Shown here piece by piece: positions 1 through 9,445 of a DNA stretch of 64,000 bases. The DNA is taken from assembly GCF_013433315.1 (NCBI RefSeq), contig NZ_WXVV01000008.1, positions 124,001 through 188,000 on the forward strand. Direction: 5' to 3'. The notes beneath the pieces are model-generated. The model made no database searches. It was not told the origin of the DNA and saw only the letters and a program-made list of their open reading frames with translations. The translations under genes and the position numbers were made by a program. The number at the start of each line of letters is the position of its first letter. Position 1 is the stretch's first letter. This stretch comes from Pseudomonas crudilactis. GTDB taxonomy: Bacteria; Pseudomonadota; Gammaproteobacteria; Pseudomonadales; Pseudomonadaceae.

Positions 1-24
1 TTGATGAATCTGTTGCCTGACAAA

Positions 25-54
25 CTGCTATCGCGAGCAGGCTCACTCCTACAG
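25..54. repeat. REP-type palindrome, one arm
   Basis: This stretch reads GCTATCGCGAGCAGGCTCAC followed by TCCTACAG. It is the right arm of the same repeat seen complete at 29795-29884 and 37522-37611; the left arm would lie before the window. It sits just downstream of the gtsA stop codon, a usual place for REP elements in fluorescent pseudomonads. Confidence 0.75.
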
Positions 55-64
55 GGTCCAAGGA

Positions 65-1366
65 TTACTTGGACGACTTGATCGCTGCGCCAAGTTTCTT
101 GGCGGTGTCGGCCGGGTCGGCTTTCGGGTCGTTGATGTAGTTGGTCACCACATCAAAGAACGCGCCTTGCACGGCCAGCGTGGTCGCCATGTTGTGCGCC
201 ATGCTTGGTTGCAGGCCGCCAGACTTGGCGTCTGCCAGGAAGTCTTTGGCAGCGGTCTGCGCACAGGAGTCGAAGCCGAGCTTGTCCATGTTGTTCAACA
301 TGTCGTTGCGCACCGGGATCGAGCCTTTGTTGATGCTGAAGACTTTCTGGAAGTTTTCACCCAGCACGACTTTGGCGATGTCCTGCTGACCGGCCGCAGT
401 GCCGGCGTCCTTCTGCTTGAACACGGCCAGCGAGTCGATGTTGTAGGTGAACGCCTTGTCGGTGCCCGGGAACGCTACGCACTCGTAGTCCTTGCCAGCG
501 ACTTTCTTGGCGGCAGTCCATTCGGACTTGGCCCAGTCACCCATGATCTGCATGCCGGCCTTGCCGTTGATGACTTTGGCCGCTTCCAGGTTCCAGTCCT
601 GGCCTTTGCCATCGGCGTCCATGTAGGTCGCGACTTTCTTCAGCTCGGTCAGCGCCTTGACCATTTCCGGGCCGGTCAGCGCGGCGTTGTCCAGGTCAAC
701 CAGGGCTTTCTTGTAACCATCGACACCCATGACCGAAAGCACCACGGCTTCGAACACGGTGCTGTCCTGCCAAGGCTGACCGCCGTGAGCCAGCGGAATG
801 AAGCCCGCAGCTTTCAGCTTGTCGCCAGCGGCGTAGAATTCTTCGAGGGTGGTCGGGTTCTTGGTGATCCCGGCTTTCTTGAACACTTCCGGGTTGATCC
901 ACAGCCAGTTCACGCGGTGAATGTTCACCGGCACGGCCACGTAATCACCGTCGTACTTCACGGTATCGGAGACTTTCTTGTCGAGCAGGCTGTCCCACTT
1001 TTCCGACTTGGCGACGTCTTTCAGCACGTCGGTGTCGAGCAGGCCAGTGGACGCCCATTCCTGAATGTCCGGGCCTTTGATCTGGGCTACGCCGGGCGGA
1101 TTGCCGGCAACGGCACGGCTTTTCAGCACGGTCATGGCAGTCGCACCGCCACCGCCGGCGACAGCGCCGTCTTTCCAGGTGAAACCGTCTTTTTCGACTT
1201 GCGCCTTGAGCACATCAACGGCGGCTTTTTCGCCACCGGACGTCCACCAGTGCACGACTTCGACCGAACCTTTGGATTCGGCAGCGGAAACACTGAGAGG
1301 CAGAATTGCGAGCGGGAACAGGGAGGCGACAGAAATGACAGTAGCGAGGCGAGAAATCGCATTCAT
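65..1366 (-). CDS. gtsA: Sugar ABC transporter periplasmic substrate-binding protein (glucose/mannose type)
   Basis: A 433-residue extracellular solute-binding protein (family 1) that should capture glucose or mannose in the periplasm for a GtsBCD-type ABC permease. I start it at the internal ATG at 1366, because there a clean signal peptide begins ([10 protein letters not shown], hydrophobic core, then SVSA at residues 25-28) and the mature protein opens with [12 protein letters not shown], typical of sugar-binding proteins. The longer reading to 1420 would add 18 charged residues before the signal. The order binding protein - gtrS - gltR - glk - edd - gap matches PA3190-3195, where the protein is called GltB. 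The permease genes would lie before the window. A CA-rich leader element (1381-1390) lies 15 bases upstream of the start. Confidence 0.88.
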   Translation of the reverse strand: MNAISRLATVISVASLFPLAILPLSVSAAESKGSVEVVHWWTSGGEKAAVDVLKAQVEKDGFTWKDGAVAGGGGATAMTVLKSRAVAGNPPGVAQIKGPDIQEWASTGLLDTDVLKDVAKSEKWDSLLDKKVSDTVKYDGDYVAVPVNIHRVNWLWINPEVFKKAGITKNPTTLEEFYAAGDKLKAAGFIPLAHGGQPWQDSTVFEAVVLSVMGVDGYKKALVDLDNAALTGPEMVKALTELKKVATYMDADGKGQDWNLEAAKVINGKAGMQIMGDWAKSEWTAAKKVAGKDYECVAFPGTDKAFTYNIDSLAVFKQKDAGTAAGQQDIAKVVLGENFQKVFSINKGSIPVRNDMLNNMDKLGFDSCAQTAAKDFLADAKSGGLQPSMAHNMATTLAVQGAFFDVVTNYINDPKADPADTAKKLGAAIKSSK

Positions 1367-1380
1367 CTGAGATGTACCTT

Positions 1381-1390
1381 TCTTGTTGTT
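1381..1390 (-). promoter_or_regulatory. AACAACAAGA leader element (possible Hfq/Crc target) of gtsA
   Basis: On the minus strand the leader reads AACAACAAGA, fitting the AAnAAnAA pattern known for Hfq/Crc catabolite-repression targets in Pseudomonas. It lies 15 bases before the gtsA ATG, and the ribosome binding site (AAAGG) follows it directly. The function is inferred from the pattern and from its recurrence at the other sugar genes of this locus. Confidence 0.55.
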
Positions 1391-1484
1391 ATGCATGCAA
1401 GTCTGGTGCTTGCGCTGCACAGGAGTTTAAACAGGACGTTTCCCTTCGCAGGTAACGAAGGGACGCGCGAATGTCACCGCATGG

Positions 1485-2744
1485 TTACACAGGAATGCTC
1501 TGGGACAACTGCGCCAGCGCAGTCGCCATGCTCGGCGACAAGGGTAGACGAGGGATCAGCACCGCCTGCCAGGCGTGATACAGATCGGGTTTGCCCGGCC
1601 AGATATCGGCGCTTGGGGTGTTTTGCGGATTGAGTTCGTGGTGCCAGCTGCCGTCGCAACGGTCGATGAAATTCATCTCGCAGAATTCCCAGAACAGTCG
1701 GTACCAGGTTTCGTATTGCGCATCGCCGCTGCGTTTGAGCAAGGCGCTGGCGGCGGCGCTGGCTTCGGCGTGGGTCCAGTGCAAGCGGTGGCGCACTACC
1801 GCTTTGTTGCCCCAGTCGAGGGTATAGACGATGCCCGGCAAACCATCGACGTTCCAGCCGTTACGGCAGTTGTTCTCGAAGAGTTTCTGCGCGTCGGTCG
1901 CCAGCCAGCCGGGGGTGAGCATGCCGGCCTGCACGCGGGCCGCTTCGAGGTGCAGCAACAGCCGCGCCCACTCGAAACCGTGGCCAGGCGTAGTGCCGTA
2001 AGGGCGAAAACCGTCAGCAGGATTGTCGTGGTTGTATTCGCGCAGCGGCTGCCAATCGCGATCGAAGTGCTCGATGACCATGTAACCGTTGCCGGCGGCG
2101 TGACCGTGGATCACCCGCTCGACGATGCGTTGCGCGCGGATCAGCCAGCGCGGATCTTCGGTGACATCGGCCAGCGCGAGGAACGCCTCGGTCGCGTGCA
2201 TGTTGCTGTTGGCGCCGCGATAGGCTTCTTCTTCGCTCCAGTCACGGTTGAAGAATTCGCGCATGGCGCCCTCTTCTTCGCTCCAGAACCAGGTGTCGAT
2301 GATATCGATGGCGTCATCCAGCAACGCCTGTGCACCGGGGCGTTGCGCGACCACCGCAGAACTCGCCGCGAGCGCGACAAAGGCATGCAGATAGGCGTTC
2401 TTGCCGGTGTTGTCATCGCGGTGTTCGGCGACGGCGAACCAGCCGCCGTGCAGTGCATCACGCAACGGCCCGCGCAGGGCGGCGATGCCGTGATCGACCA
2501 GCTCGGCGAAACCCGGCAGGCCCTGAATATGGGCCATGGCGAAGCTGTGGGTCATGCGCGCGGTGTTCATGGTTTCGGCTTGCGCGTTCGCTGGCAGACA
2601 GCCGCGTTCGTCGAGGTTGCCGAAGCCTTGTGGGAGTTTTGCTGCCTTGGCGAAATCCAGCAGACGCAGGCCTTCGGCGGCGAGCCATTGCTGGTGGGCA
2701 GGGGCATTCAGCCAACTGCTGAAGCCGGGTTGGAAGAGATCCAT
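1485..2744 (-). CDS. AGE-family sugar isomerase/epimerase (probable D-mannose isomerase)
   Basis: A 419-residue (alpha/alpha)6-barrel protein of the N-acylglucosamine 2-epimerase family. Visible family motifs are RMTHSFAMAH (about residue 62), HGGWFA (about 100), NSNMHATEAFLAL (about 180) and PGHGFEWARLLLHLE (about 255), which carry the Arg, His and Glu residues of the active-site pocket. Enzymes of this type in Pseudomonas interconvert mannose and fructose. The position, between a sugar-binding protein and the glucose-responsive GtrS/GltR pair, fits feeding mannose into fructose metabolism. The exact substrate cannot be read from sequence; N-acylglucosamine epimerase or cellobiose epimerase activity is less likely. 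The start ATG at 2744 follows AAAAAGG, and an AACAACAA element precedes it. Confidence 0.8.
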   Translation of the reverse strand: MDLFQPGFSSWLNAPAHQQWLAAEGLRLLDFAKAAKLPQGFGNLDERGCLPANAQAETMNTARMTHSFAMAHIQGLPGFAELVDHGIAALRGPLRDALHGGWFAVAEHRDDNTGKNAYLHAFVALAASSAVVAQRPGAQALLDDAIDIIDTWFWSEEEGAMREFFNRDWSEEEAYRGANSNMHATEAFLALADVTEDPRWLIRAQRIVERVIHGHAAGNGYMVIEHFDRDWQPLREYNHDNPADGFRPYGTTPGHGFEWARLLLHLEAARVQAGMLTPGWLATDAQKLFENNCRNGWNVDGLPGIVYTLDWGNKAVVRHRLHWTHAEASAAASALLKRSGDAQYETWYRLFWEFCEMNFIDRCDGSWHHELNPQNTPSADIWPGKPDLYHAWQAVLIPRLPLSPSMATALAQLSQSIPV

Positions 2745-2755
2745 GGGTGGCCTTT

Positions 2756-2764
2756 TTTGTTGTT
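2756..2764 (-). promoter_or_regulatory. AACAACAAA leader element before the AGE isomerase
   Basis: The minus-strand leader reads CATAACAACAAAAAAGG just before the start codon. It resembles the gtsA leader (CATAACAACAAGAAAGG) closely, so the two genes share a control element spanning the ribosome binding site. The fit to an Hfq/Crc target is by pattern only. Confidence 0.5.
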
Positions 2765-2850
2765 ATGACTGCGGGGAGTCTAAACAACGGGCCGGGGTGG
2801 GCTTGTAACGAAGGGGGCGGGGTTTGTCACCAGATCGTGACAAAAAGCGA

Positions 2851-3041
2851 CCCTCACCCCAGCCCTCCCGAAACGTCGGACCGCCCGTAGGGAGAGGGGG
2901 CCGACCGAGTGGTGCTGAGTTATCCGCCGACCTGACACATCGAGTCGATTATGGATTCGCTACCGGACTTCCAGGTCGGCGTATCTCTGCAGCATCCCCC
3001 GATCAGTCCCCTCTCCCTCTGGGAGAGGGCTAGGGTGAGGG
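2851..3041. repeat. MITE-like inverted-repeat element, copy 1 (191 bp)
   Basis: The ends are inverted: CCCTCACCCCAGCCCTC on the left and GAGGGCTAGGGTGAGGG on the right. The right end also holds the palindrome CCCTCTCCCTCTGGGAGAGG. The interior contains the core CGAGTCGATTATGGATTC (2941-2958) flanked by GACCTG and CAGGTC. The same core and ends occur at 28018-28193 and, amplified, at 19138-19961. No open reading frame of its own is credible. It fills the gap between the AGE isomerase and gtrS. Confidence 0.75.
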
Positions 3042-3053
3042 AAAGCTTTTGAT

Positions 3054-4523
3054 TCAATCCACCGAACGCGGCAATTGCAGGGTCACCCGCAACCCACCCT
3101 CACGCAGATTCTGCAACGTCACCTCCCCACCATGGCTGTGGGCAATATTGCGCGCAATGCCCAACCCAAGCCCATACCCCTGCTGCTGCCCCGCCAGCCT
3201 GAAGTGCGGCTCAAACACCTGCTCCAAGCGCTGCTCCGGCACACCCGGCCCTTCATCATCAACGTGCAGGACAAACGCGCTGTCATCATCATCAATGTGC
3301 AGATGCGCGTTCTGTCCATACTTCAACGCATTGTCGATCAGGTTACCGATGCAGCGCTTCAACGCCAGCGGCTTGCCCGGATAAGCCGCCAGCGCCTTGC
3401 CCTGCTGCGTCACGCGGCCATTGCCGTTCGGCGCCAGATACGGCTCCACCAGACAGTCGAGCACATGGTTCAAGTCCACCGGCTCGATGTTCTCGTGGAT
3501 GTCGGTGTCTTTCACGCATTGCAGCGCGCCTTTGACCAGCAGTTCCAGCTCATCCAGATCGCGGCCGAATTTGGCTTGCAACTTCTCGTCTTCAAGCAAT
3601 TCGACGCGCAAACGCAAACGCGTAATCGGTGTACGCAGGTCATGGGAAATCGCGCTGAACAACTGGCTGCGCTCGGTCAGGTAACGGCTGATGCGTTCGC
3701 GCATGGTGTTGAACGCACGCCCCACTTCGACCACTTCGCTGCCGCCGCCCTCAGCCACCGGCTCGACGTCAGCGCCCAGCGACAGATCCCGCGCAGAACG
3801 CGCCAGGCGCTTGAGCGGCCGGCTCTGCCAGTGCACCAACAGACCGATGAACAGCAGCAAAAATCCGCTGGTGAGGACGATGAACCACACCTGTTGCGAG
3901 GGCAGACCTTGCTCTTCAAGACTGGTGTAGGGCTCGGGGAGCAGCGAGGCGATGTACAACCATTCGCCCGGCGCCATTTGAATCTGCGTAACCAAAACGG
4001 GCGGATTGACCGGCTCCAGAGTCAGCGCGTAATGCGCCCAGGAGCGTGGCAGCTCATCGAGTTTCAGCCCGGCATTGAAGATGCGCAGATCCTCAGGACT
4101 GACGAAGGTCACCGAAATATCGGTGTCATGGCCCAACGTCTGCCGCAGCACTTCGTCGACCGCTTTCATCACCGCCGCTTTGCGTGGCGTCACCGGTAGC
4201 ACGTCCATGCCCAACGGCTTGTCGTTGAGCGTCACGACGAATCGGGTGCCGCCCATGCTGCGCAACTGATCGAGCACCAACGGCCGATAAGCCACCGGCA
4301 ATGAGCGGAAATAGCTGACGCTGGCGGTCATTGAATGGGCGAGGCTGCGGGCGCTGGTGACCAGACCTTCGAGCTGGGTGGCGCGCAGTTGCGAGACCCA
4401 GATCACGCTCGACAATGTTTGCGCGAACAGCACAGCCAACAGCGTCAGCAGCAACATCCGCCCGAGCAACGAACGCGGCACCGGCACCTTGGCGGCGAGT
4501 TTACGCAGCGAATCAGTGAGCAT
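3054..4523 (-). CDS. gtrS: Two-component sensor histidine kinase GtrS
   Basis: A 489-residue inner-membrane histidine kinase. Transmembrane segments lie at about residues 22-43 and 212-231 and enclose a periplasmic sensor region. A HAMP segment follows, then the phospho-acceptor box FSAISHDLRTPITRLR (His near 294), an N box (NLIDNALKYG) and G boxes (DEGPGVP, GYGLGLGIARNI). In P. aeruginosa GtrS senses 2-ketogluconate and 6-phosphogluconate and relieves GltR repression of glucose uptake. I use the ATG at 4523, which overlaps the end of gltR by 11 bases; an upstream TTG at 4532 is less likely. The partner regulator is immediately upstream, so the two are translationally coupled. Confidence 0.88.
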   Translation of the reverse strand: MLTDSLRKLAAKVPVPRSLLGRMLLLTLLAVLFAQTLSSVIWVSQLRATQLEGLVTSARSLAHSMTASVSYFRSLPVAYRPLVLDQLRSMGGTRFVVTLNDKPLGMDVLPVTPRKAAVMKAVDEVLRQTLGHDTDISVTFVSPEDLRIFNAGLKLDELPRSWAHYALTLEPVNPPVLVTQIQMAPGEWLYIASLLPEPYTSLEEQGLPSQQVWFIVLTSGFLLLFIGLLVHWQSRPLKRLARSARDLSLGADVEPVAEGGGSEVVEVGRAFNTMRERISRYLTERSQLFSAISHDLRTPITRLRLRVELLEDEKLQAKFGRDLDELELLVKGALQCVKDTDIHENIEPVDLNHVLDCLVEPYLAPNGNGRVTQQGKALAAYPGKPLALKRCIGNLIDNALKYGQNAHLHIDDDDSAFVLHVDDEGPGVPEQRLEQVFEPHFRLAGQQQGYGLGLGIARNIAHSHGGEVTLQNLREGGLRVTLQLPRSVD

Positions 4524-5244
4524 TGCCGGCAACCACGTTGGCTGCCAGTTGATAGCCGCTGCCGCGCACGGTGCGGATCAGCCGTGGCGGTTTCTCGGTG
4601 TCGCGCAGACGTTGGCGCAAACGGCTGACGGCCATGTCGACGATGCGATCGAGCGGCATCAGGTCACGGCCACGGGTGGCGTTGCCGATGGTGTCGCGGT
4701 CGAGGATTTCCTGCGGATGATCGAGGAACAGTTTCAGCAGAGCGAAGTCAGCGCCGGAGAGAATCACTTCCTCGCCGTCGGTGTGAAACAGCCGATGGCT
4801 GACCATGTCCAGCCGCCACTCGTCAAAGGCCAGCACATCACTGCCGCTGCGCTCCTGACCGAATTGCGCACGCCGCAACAGGGCTTTGATGCGCGCTTGC
4901 AGTTCGCGCGGGCTGAAGGGTTTGCCGAGGTAGTCGTCGGCGCCGAGTTCAAGACCGATCACGCGATCGGCTTCGTCAGAACTGGCGGTAAGCATGATGA
5001 TCGGCACCTGCGCCTGACGCGGATGCTGACGCACCCAACGGCACAGGCTGAAGCCGTCTTCGTCGGGCAACATGACATCGAGGATCACCAGATCGCTCGG
5101 CGCCTCGTTGAGGGCCTGACGAAAACTGGCACCATCGGCGGTGGCCCGCACCTGAAACCCGGCGCGGGTCAGGTAGGTTTCCAGCAACTCGCGTATTTCC
5201 TGGTCGTCATCGACCAACAATATCGACTTGTTGACTGAGCTCAC
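4513..5244 (-). CDS. gltR: Two-component response regulator GltR (OmpR/PhoB type)
   Basis: A 243-residue response regulator. The receiver domain (residues 5-120) has the acidic pocket VDDD at 11-14, the phospho-acceptor Asp56 in LVILDVMLP, and the conserved Lys in GKPFSPRE. The winged-helix DNA-binding domain follows (about 145-235, ending RTVRGSGYQL). It is the partner of GtrS and in P. aeruginosa controls the glucose ABC transporter and oprB. The start is GTG at 5244; the AAGGA upstream is rather distant. An AACAACAAGG element at 5256-5265 precedes it. Confidence 0.9.
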   Translation of the reverse strand: MSSVNKSILLVDDDQEIRELLETYLTRAGFQVRATADGASFRQALNEAPSDLVILDVMLPDEDGFSLCRWVRQHPRQAQVPIIMLTASSDEADRVIGLELGADDYLGKPFSPRELQARIKALLRRAQFGQERSGSDVLAFDEWRLDMVSHRLFHTDGEEVILSGADFALLKLFLDHPQEILDRDTIGNATRGRDLMPLDRIVDMAVSRLRQRLRDTEKPPRLIRTVRGSGYQLAANVVAGNAH

Positions 5245-5255
5245 TTCGAAGGCAT

Positions 5256-5265
5256 CCTTGTTGTT
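5256..5265 (-). promoter_or_regulatory. AACAACAAGG leader element and HexR-like half site before gltR
   Basis: The minus-strand leader reads ATTCCAACAACAAGG, 12 bases upstream of the GTG start. The same ATTCCAACAACAA string precedes gap and edd, where it forms part of HexR-like TTGT-N7-ACAA dyads. Here only one half of the dyad is kept (TTGT-TGGAATT-GGGG read on the plus strand), so HexR binding is doubtful while the A-rich Hfq/Crc pattern remains. Confidence 0.45.
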
Positions 5266-5320
5266 GGAATTGGGGCGGATTATGCCTTAAGCATCGAACT
5301 TACAAACACCATAGAACCAC

Positions 5321-5410
5321 TGTGGGAGCGAGCTTGCTCGCGAAGGCGTCGTTACATTCAACATTTGGGTTGACTGATACTCCGCATTCGCGAGCAAGCT
5401 CGCTCCCACA
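5321..5410. repeat. REPIN-like pair, TGTGGGAGCGAGC family
   Basis: Two inverted arms, TGTGGGAGCGAGCTTGCTCG on the left and its reverse complement on the right, lie about 45 bases apart between glk and gltR. Each arm is itself a small hairpin (GCGAGCTTGCTCGC). This is the architecture of REPINs described in P. fluorescens. Confidence 0.85.
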
Positions 5411-5424
5411 GGGGTGATTGCATC

Positions 5425-6384
5425 TCAGGTCGGGATTGATTGATCCAGGGCCACGCCGGCGCCAACGAGCCCGGAATACGGCGCTGTCACCAGCCACACC
5501 GGAATGCCTTTGAAGTAATCGCTCATGCAACCCTTGTCAGCAAAGCTGCGGGCAAAACCGCTTTCGAGGAAGAAATCGGCAAAGCGTGGAATCACCCCGC
5601 CGACGATATACACCCCGCCACGCCCGCCCGTGGTCAGCACGTTATTGCCGGCGACACGGCCGAGCCAGCAGCAGAACTGCTCGAGCACTTCCAGGGCAAT
5701 CGGATCACCCGCCAACCCGGCCGCAGTAATCGCTTCCGGCGTATCAAGCGTTGGCTCATGCCCGTCCACTGCGCAGATCGCGCGATAGACTCGCGGCAAA
5801 CCGCCGCCGCTCAACGCGGTTTCCGCGCTGACATGGCCGATTTCATTGTGGATGTGCTGCCACAACTGAGTTTCACGCGGGCTGCTCAGCGGCAGATCAA
5901 CGTGACCGCCCTCGCCCGGCAATGCCGCAAAACGGCCTTCACCGAGATCGAGCAAGGTGCCGACGCCAAGGCCAGTACCCGGGCCGATCACCACCGCCGG
6001 ACGCAATGGCTCCGGCGTGCCCTTGCAGACCACGCGGAATTCGCCCGGCTGCAAACGGGTCATGCCCAGCGCCATCGCCGAGAAATCGTTGACCAGCAAC
6101 AACTGCTCGACCTGCAAGATTTTGCAGAACGCGCTGCGGCTCAGGCGCCAGTGGTTGTTGGTGAATTTGAATTCATCACCACTGACCGGGCCGGCCACCG
6201 ACAGGCACACCGAACCGATCGAACCCGGCGCCAGACCGAGCCCACTCAGATAGAGGCTGATCGCCTCTTCCGGGCTGGCGTGGTCGGCCGTGGCCAGCAC
6301 TTGAACCGATTGCAGTTGCTGGTTTTTCCACAACGCAAACCGCGCGTTGGTGCCTCCGATGTCACCGACCAAAGCCAGTTTCAA
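5425..6384 (-). CDS. glk: Glucokinase
   Basis: A 319-residue cytoplasmic glucokinase of the E. coli Glk type, phosphorylating glucose with ATP to glucose 6-phosphate. The phosphate motif [13 protein letters not shown] is at residues 8-20. [10 protein letters not shown] carries the catalytic Asp, and [14 protein letters not shown] is the second phosphate loop. EGGHVDLP is the family glucose-binding motif. The start is a TTG at 6384 that overlaps the edd stop codon (TTGA), so glk is probably translated by coupling to edd. No ATG is available that would keep the N-terminal phosphate motif. It feeds the Entner-Doudoroff route together with edd. Confidence 0.93.
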   Translation of the reverse strand: MKLALVGDIGGTNARFALWKNQQLQSVQVLATADHASPEEAISLYLSGLGLAPGSIGSVCLSVAGPVSGDEFKFTNNHWRLSRSAFCKILQVEQLLLVNDFSAMALGMTRLQPGEFRVVCKGTPEPLRPAVVIGPGTGLGVGTLLDLGEGRFAALPGEGGHVDLPLSSPRETQLWQHIHNEIGHVSAETALSGGGLPRVYRAICAVDGHEPTLDTPEAITAAGLAGDPIALEVLEQFCCWLGRVAGNNVLTTGGRGGVYIVGGVIPRFADFFLESGFARSFADKGCMSDYFKGIPVWLVTAPYSGLVGAGVALDQSIPT

Positions 6385-8207
6385 TTAAGCGTCTCCAGGG
6401 CAGAAGTGAAGGCGCTGGCGCCCTGCTCCGCCGAGCTGAAGGCCAAACGCATAAAGCCAAACAGTTCGCGACCGCTGCCGATGTTGTTGCCCAACAGGCC
6501 TTTGGCGGGTTCGCGCGCTGCAAATTCTGCGGCGTCGACCTTGAGTTCCAAAGTGCCTTTGACGCCATCGACGCGGATGATATCGCCCTCTTGCACGCGC
6601 GCCAAAGCACCACCGACATAAGCTTCCGGGCTGACGTGAATCGCTGCGGGGATTTTCCCCGAGGCGCCGGACATCCGCCCGTCAGTCACCAGGGCGACTT
6701 TGAAGCCGCGATCCTGCAGCACGCCGAGGAACGGCGTCATCTTGTGCAGCTCCGGCATGCCGTTGGAACGCGGGCCCTGGAAGCGCATCACGGCGACGAA
6801 ATCTTTTTCCAGCAGGCCGGCCTTGAACGCGTCGGCCAGATCTTGTTGATCCTGGAACACCATCGCTGGCGCTTCGACGATCTGGTTTTCCAGCGCAACG
6901 GCGGACACCTTCATCACACCGCGACCGAGGTTGCCTTCCATCACACGCAGACCACCCTCCGCCGAGAATGCACGGGCGACCGGGCGCAGGATGTTTTCGT
7001 CGAGGCTGTCGACCGGACCTTCGCGCCATACCAGTTCGCCGTTATCGAGGAACGGTTCCTTGGTGTATTTGCTCAGGCCGTGGCCAAGCACGGTGTTGAC
7101 GTCTTCGTGCAGCAGGCCGGCGCCAAGCAGTTCGCGGATCAGGAACGACATGCCGCCCGCTGCCTGGAAGTGATTGATGTCGGCTTTGCCGTTCGGGTAG
7201 ACGTGGCTCAGGGTCGGCACGACTTCGGAGAGGTCGGCCATGTCTTGCCAGGTCAGTTGAATGCCCGCCGCCATGGCGATGGCCGGCATGTGCAGGGTGT
7301 GGTTGGTCGAACCGCCGGTGGCGTGCAGCGCAACAATGGAGTTGACCAGCGATTTCTCGTCGACGATTTCGCCGATCGGCATGAAGTTGCCGTTCTGCTT
7401 GGTCAGGCGCGTGACTTGATGCGCGGCTTCGCGAGTCAGCGCGTCGCGCAGCGGCGTGTTCGGGTTGACGAACGAGGCGCCCGGCAAGTGCAGGCCCATG
7501 ACTTCCATCAGCAACTGGTTGGTGTTGGCGGTGCCGTAGAAGGTGCAGGTGCCCGGGCTGTGGTAGGACTTCATCTCCGATTCCAGCAGCTCTTCGCGGG
7601 TCGCTTTGCCTTCGGCGTACTTCTGGCGCACGTCGGCTTTTTCCTTGTTGGAAATCCCCGAGACCATCGGCCCGCCCGGGACGAAAATCGTCGGCAGGTG
7701 ACCGAAGCGCAGCGAGCCCATCATCAGGCCCGGGACGATCTTGTCGCAGATGCCGAGCATCAGCGCGCCGTCGAACATGTTGTGCGACAGCGCCACGGCC
7801 GTCGACATGGCAATCACTTCGCGGCTCGGCAGGCTCAGTTCCATGCCCGGCTCACCTTGTGTGACGCCGTCGCACATCGCTGGAGTGCCGCCAGCGAATT
7901 GGCCGACCGAGCCGATTTCGCGCAGGGCGTTCTTGATCTGCTCCGGGAATACTTCGTACGGCTGGTGCGCCGAAAGCATGTCGTTATACGAAGACACAAT
8001 GGCGATGTTCGCCGAGTTCATCATCCGCAGGCTGTGCTTGTCTTCGCTGCCGCACCCGGCCACGCCGTGGGCGAAGTTGGCGCATTGCAGCTTGCCGCGC
8101 ATCGGCCCGTCAGTGGCGGCGCCGCGAATCAGTGCAAGGTAAGCCTGACGCGTGGCGCGGCTGCGGGCGATAAGCCGTTCGGTGACCTCAAGGACGCGGG
8201 GATGCAT
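6381..8207 (-). CDS. edd: Phosphogluconate dehydratase
   Basis: A 608-residue iron-sulfur dehydratase (IlvD/Edd family) that converts 6-phosphogluconate to 2-keto-3-deoxy-6-phosphogluconate, the committing step of the Entner-Doudoroff pathway. Length and motifs fit: [29 protein letters not shown] with a cluster cysteine, [12 protein letters not shown], and [18 protein letters not shown] near the C terminus. The ATG at 8207 follows a GGAG. It is the first gene of edd-glk-gltR-gtrS and diverges from gap across HexR-like sites, so induction by 2-keto-3-deoxy-6-phosphogluconate through HexR is expected. Confidence 0.95.
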   Translation of the reverse strand: MHPRVLEVTERLIARSRATRQAYLALIRGAATDGPMRGKLQCANFAHGVAGCGSEDKHSLRMMNSANIAIVSSYNDMLSAHQPYEVFPEQIKNALREIGSVGQFAGGTPAMCDGVTQGEPGMELSLPSREVIAMSTAVALSHNMFDGALMLGICDKIVPGLMMGSLRFGHLPTIFVPGGPMVSGISNKEKADVRQKYAEGKATREELLESEMKSYHSPGTCTFYGTANTNQLLMEVMGLHLPGASFVNPNTPLRDALTREAAHQVTRLTKQNGNFMPIGEIVDEKSLVNSIVALHATGGSTNHTLHMPAIAMAAGIQLTWQDMADLSEVVPTLSHVYPNGKADINHFQAAGGMSFLIRELLGAGLLHEDVNTVLGHGLSKYTKEPFLDNGELVWREGPVDSLDENILRPVARAFSAEGGLRVMEGNLGRGVMKVSAVALENQIVEAPAMVFQDQQDLADAFKAGLLEKDFVAVMRFQGPRSNGMPELHKMTPFLGVLQDRGFKVALVTDGRMSGASGKIPAAIHVSPEAYVGGALARVQEGDIIRVDGVKGTLELKVDAAEFAAREPAKGLLGNNIGSGRELFGFMRLAFSSAEQGASAFTSALETLN

Positions 8208-8269
8208 GTGTAGAACTCCAGGCTAACGGATGTGGCGACCTGATTGTCTATGCTGATCAAAGGCCGTTG

Positions 8270-8284
8270 TTGTTGGAATGACAG
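8270..8284. promoter_or_regulatory. Probable HexR operator for edd
   Basis: TTGT-TGGAATG-ACAG matches the HexR pattern TTGT-N7-ACAA except for the last base. It lies 63 bases upstream of the edd start codon. The AACAACAA pattern overlaps it on the minus strand. Confidence 0.65.
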
Positions 8285-8389
8285 ACGGCTTTTTTGACCA
8301 TTCGGACCAGTTGATTCAGGTCACTCGTTGTAGATAAAACAAAATATTGCCACTAAAAAGGCTTGTTTTCTATTTTTATGCGAATAATC

Positions 8390-8404
8390 TTGTAATTCCA
8401 ACAA
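8390..8404. promoter_or_regulatory. HexR operator before gap
   Basis: TTGT-AATTCCA-ACAA is an exact match to the TTGT-N7-ACAA dyad bound by HexR in Pseudomonas. It lies 23 bases before the gap ATG, so HexR bound here would block the promoter or early transcription of gap. The adjacent AACAACAAAAC (8400-8410) fits an Hfq/Crc leader target. Confidence 0.8.
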
Positions 8405-8427
8405 CAAAACGACGGCGGCGCTGTTCC

Positions 8428-9429
8428 ATGACTCTTCGAATCGCAATCAATGGTTTTGGCCGCATCGGCCGTAATGTCCTGCGCGCACTGTATACCCAAG
8501 GCTATCGACAGGATTTGCAGATCGTCGCCATCAACGATCTTGGCGACAGTTCGATCAATGCCCATCTGCTCAAATACGACACCGTTCACGGCACGTTCGA
8601 CGCTCAGGTCGAGCATGACAATGAAAGTCTGACCGTCAATGGCGACCGCATTGCGGTCAGCGCCATTCGCAACCCGGCCGAACTGCCATGGGCGGCGGAA
8701 AAGATTGATGTGGTGTTCGAATGCACCGGTCTCTTTACTGATCGTGCCAAAGCGGCCGCGCATCTTACTGCCGGCGCACGCAAAGTGATCATCTCGGCTC
8801 CGGCCAAAGGTGCTGACGCCACTGTTGTCTATGGTGTGAACCACGACATTCTGCGCCAATCCCACCAGATCATCTCCAACGCTTCGTGCACCACCAACTG
8901 CCTGGCGCCGGTGGCGCAAGTGCTGCACCGCGAGTTGGGAATCGAAAGCGGTCTGATGACCACCATTCATGCCTACACCAACGATCAAAACCTGACCGAC
9001 GTCTATCACACCGACCCGTACCGCGCGCGTTCGGCCACGCAGAACATGATCCCGAGCAAGACCGGCGCCGCTGAAGCGGTGGGCCTGGTGCTGCCGGAAC
9101 TGGCGGGCAAACTGACCGGCATGGCCGTGCGGGTGCCGGTGATCAATGTGTCGCTGGTGGACCTGACCGTGCAGCTGAAAAAAGAAGCCAGCGCCGAAGA
9201 AGTCAACGCGCTGATGAAAGCGGCTAGCCAACACTCGAAGATTCTCGGCTTCAACACCCTGCCGCTGGTATCCAGCGACTTCAACCATAATCCGCTGTCA
9301 TCGATTTTTGATGCCAACCACACCAAATCCAGCGGCAAACTGCTGAAAGTGCTGGCCTGGTATGACAACGAGTGGGGCTTCTCCAACCGCATGCTGGATA
9401 ACTGCCTGGCGTTGTGTAACGCCGAGTAA
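8428..9429 (+). CDS. gap: Glyceraldehyde-3-phosphate dehydrogenase, type I (gap-1, HexR regulon)
   Basis: A 333-residue NAD-dependent dehydrogenase. The Rossmann motif [10 protein letters not shown] is at residues 7-16 and the active-site cysteine is Cys154 in [12 protein letters not shown]. The C-terminal part has [13 protein letters not shown] start at the ATG at 8428 because it gives the family N terminus; the longer reading to 8347 would run through the operator. In Pseudomonas this gene (PA3195 type) is co-regulated with edd and zwf by HexR and serves sugar breakdown. Confidence 0.94.
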   Translation: MTLRIAINGFGRIGRNVLRALYTQGYRQDLQIVAINDLGDSSINAHLLKYDTVHGTFDAQVEHDNESLTVNGDRIAVSAIRNPAELPWAAEKIDVVFECTGLFTDRAKAAAHLTAGARKVIISAPAKGADATVVYGVNHDILRQSHQIISNASCTTNCLAPVAQVLHRELGIESGLMTTIHAYTNDQNLTDVYHTDPYRARSATQNMIPSKTGAAEAVGLVLPELAGKLTGMAVRVPVINVSLVDLTVQLKKEASAEEVNALMKAASQHSKILGFNTLPLVSSDFNHNPLSSIFDANHTKSSGKLLKVLAWYDNEWGFSNRMLDNCLALCNAE

Positions 9430-9445
9430 GGTTGTCTCGATCCCC

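Noticed and set aside
167..1633. 488-residue plus-strand frame over gtsA
   Set aside because: It is antisense to a gene with signal peptide and family motifs, and it runs across the gtsA leader.
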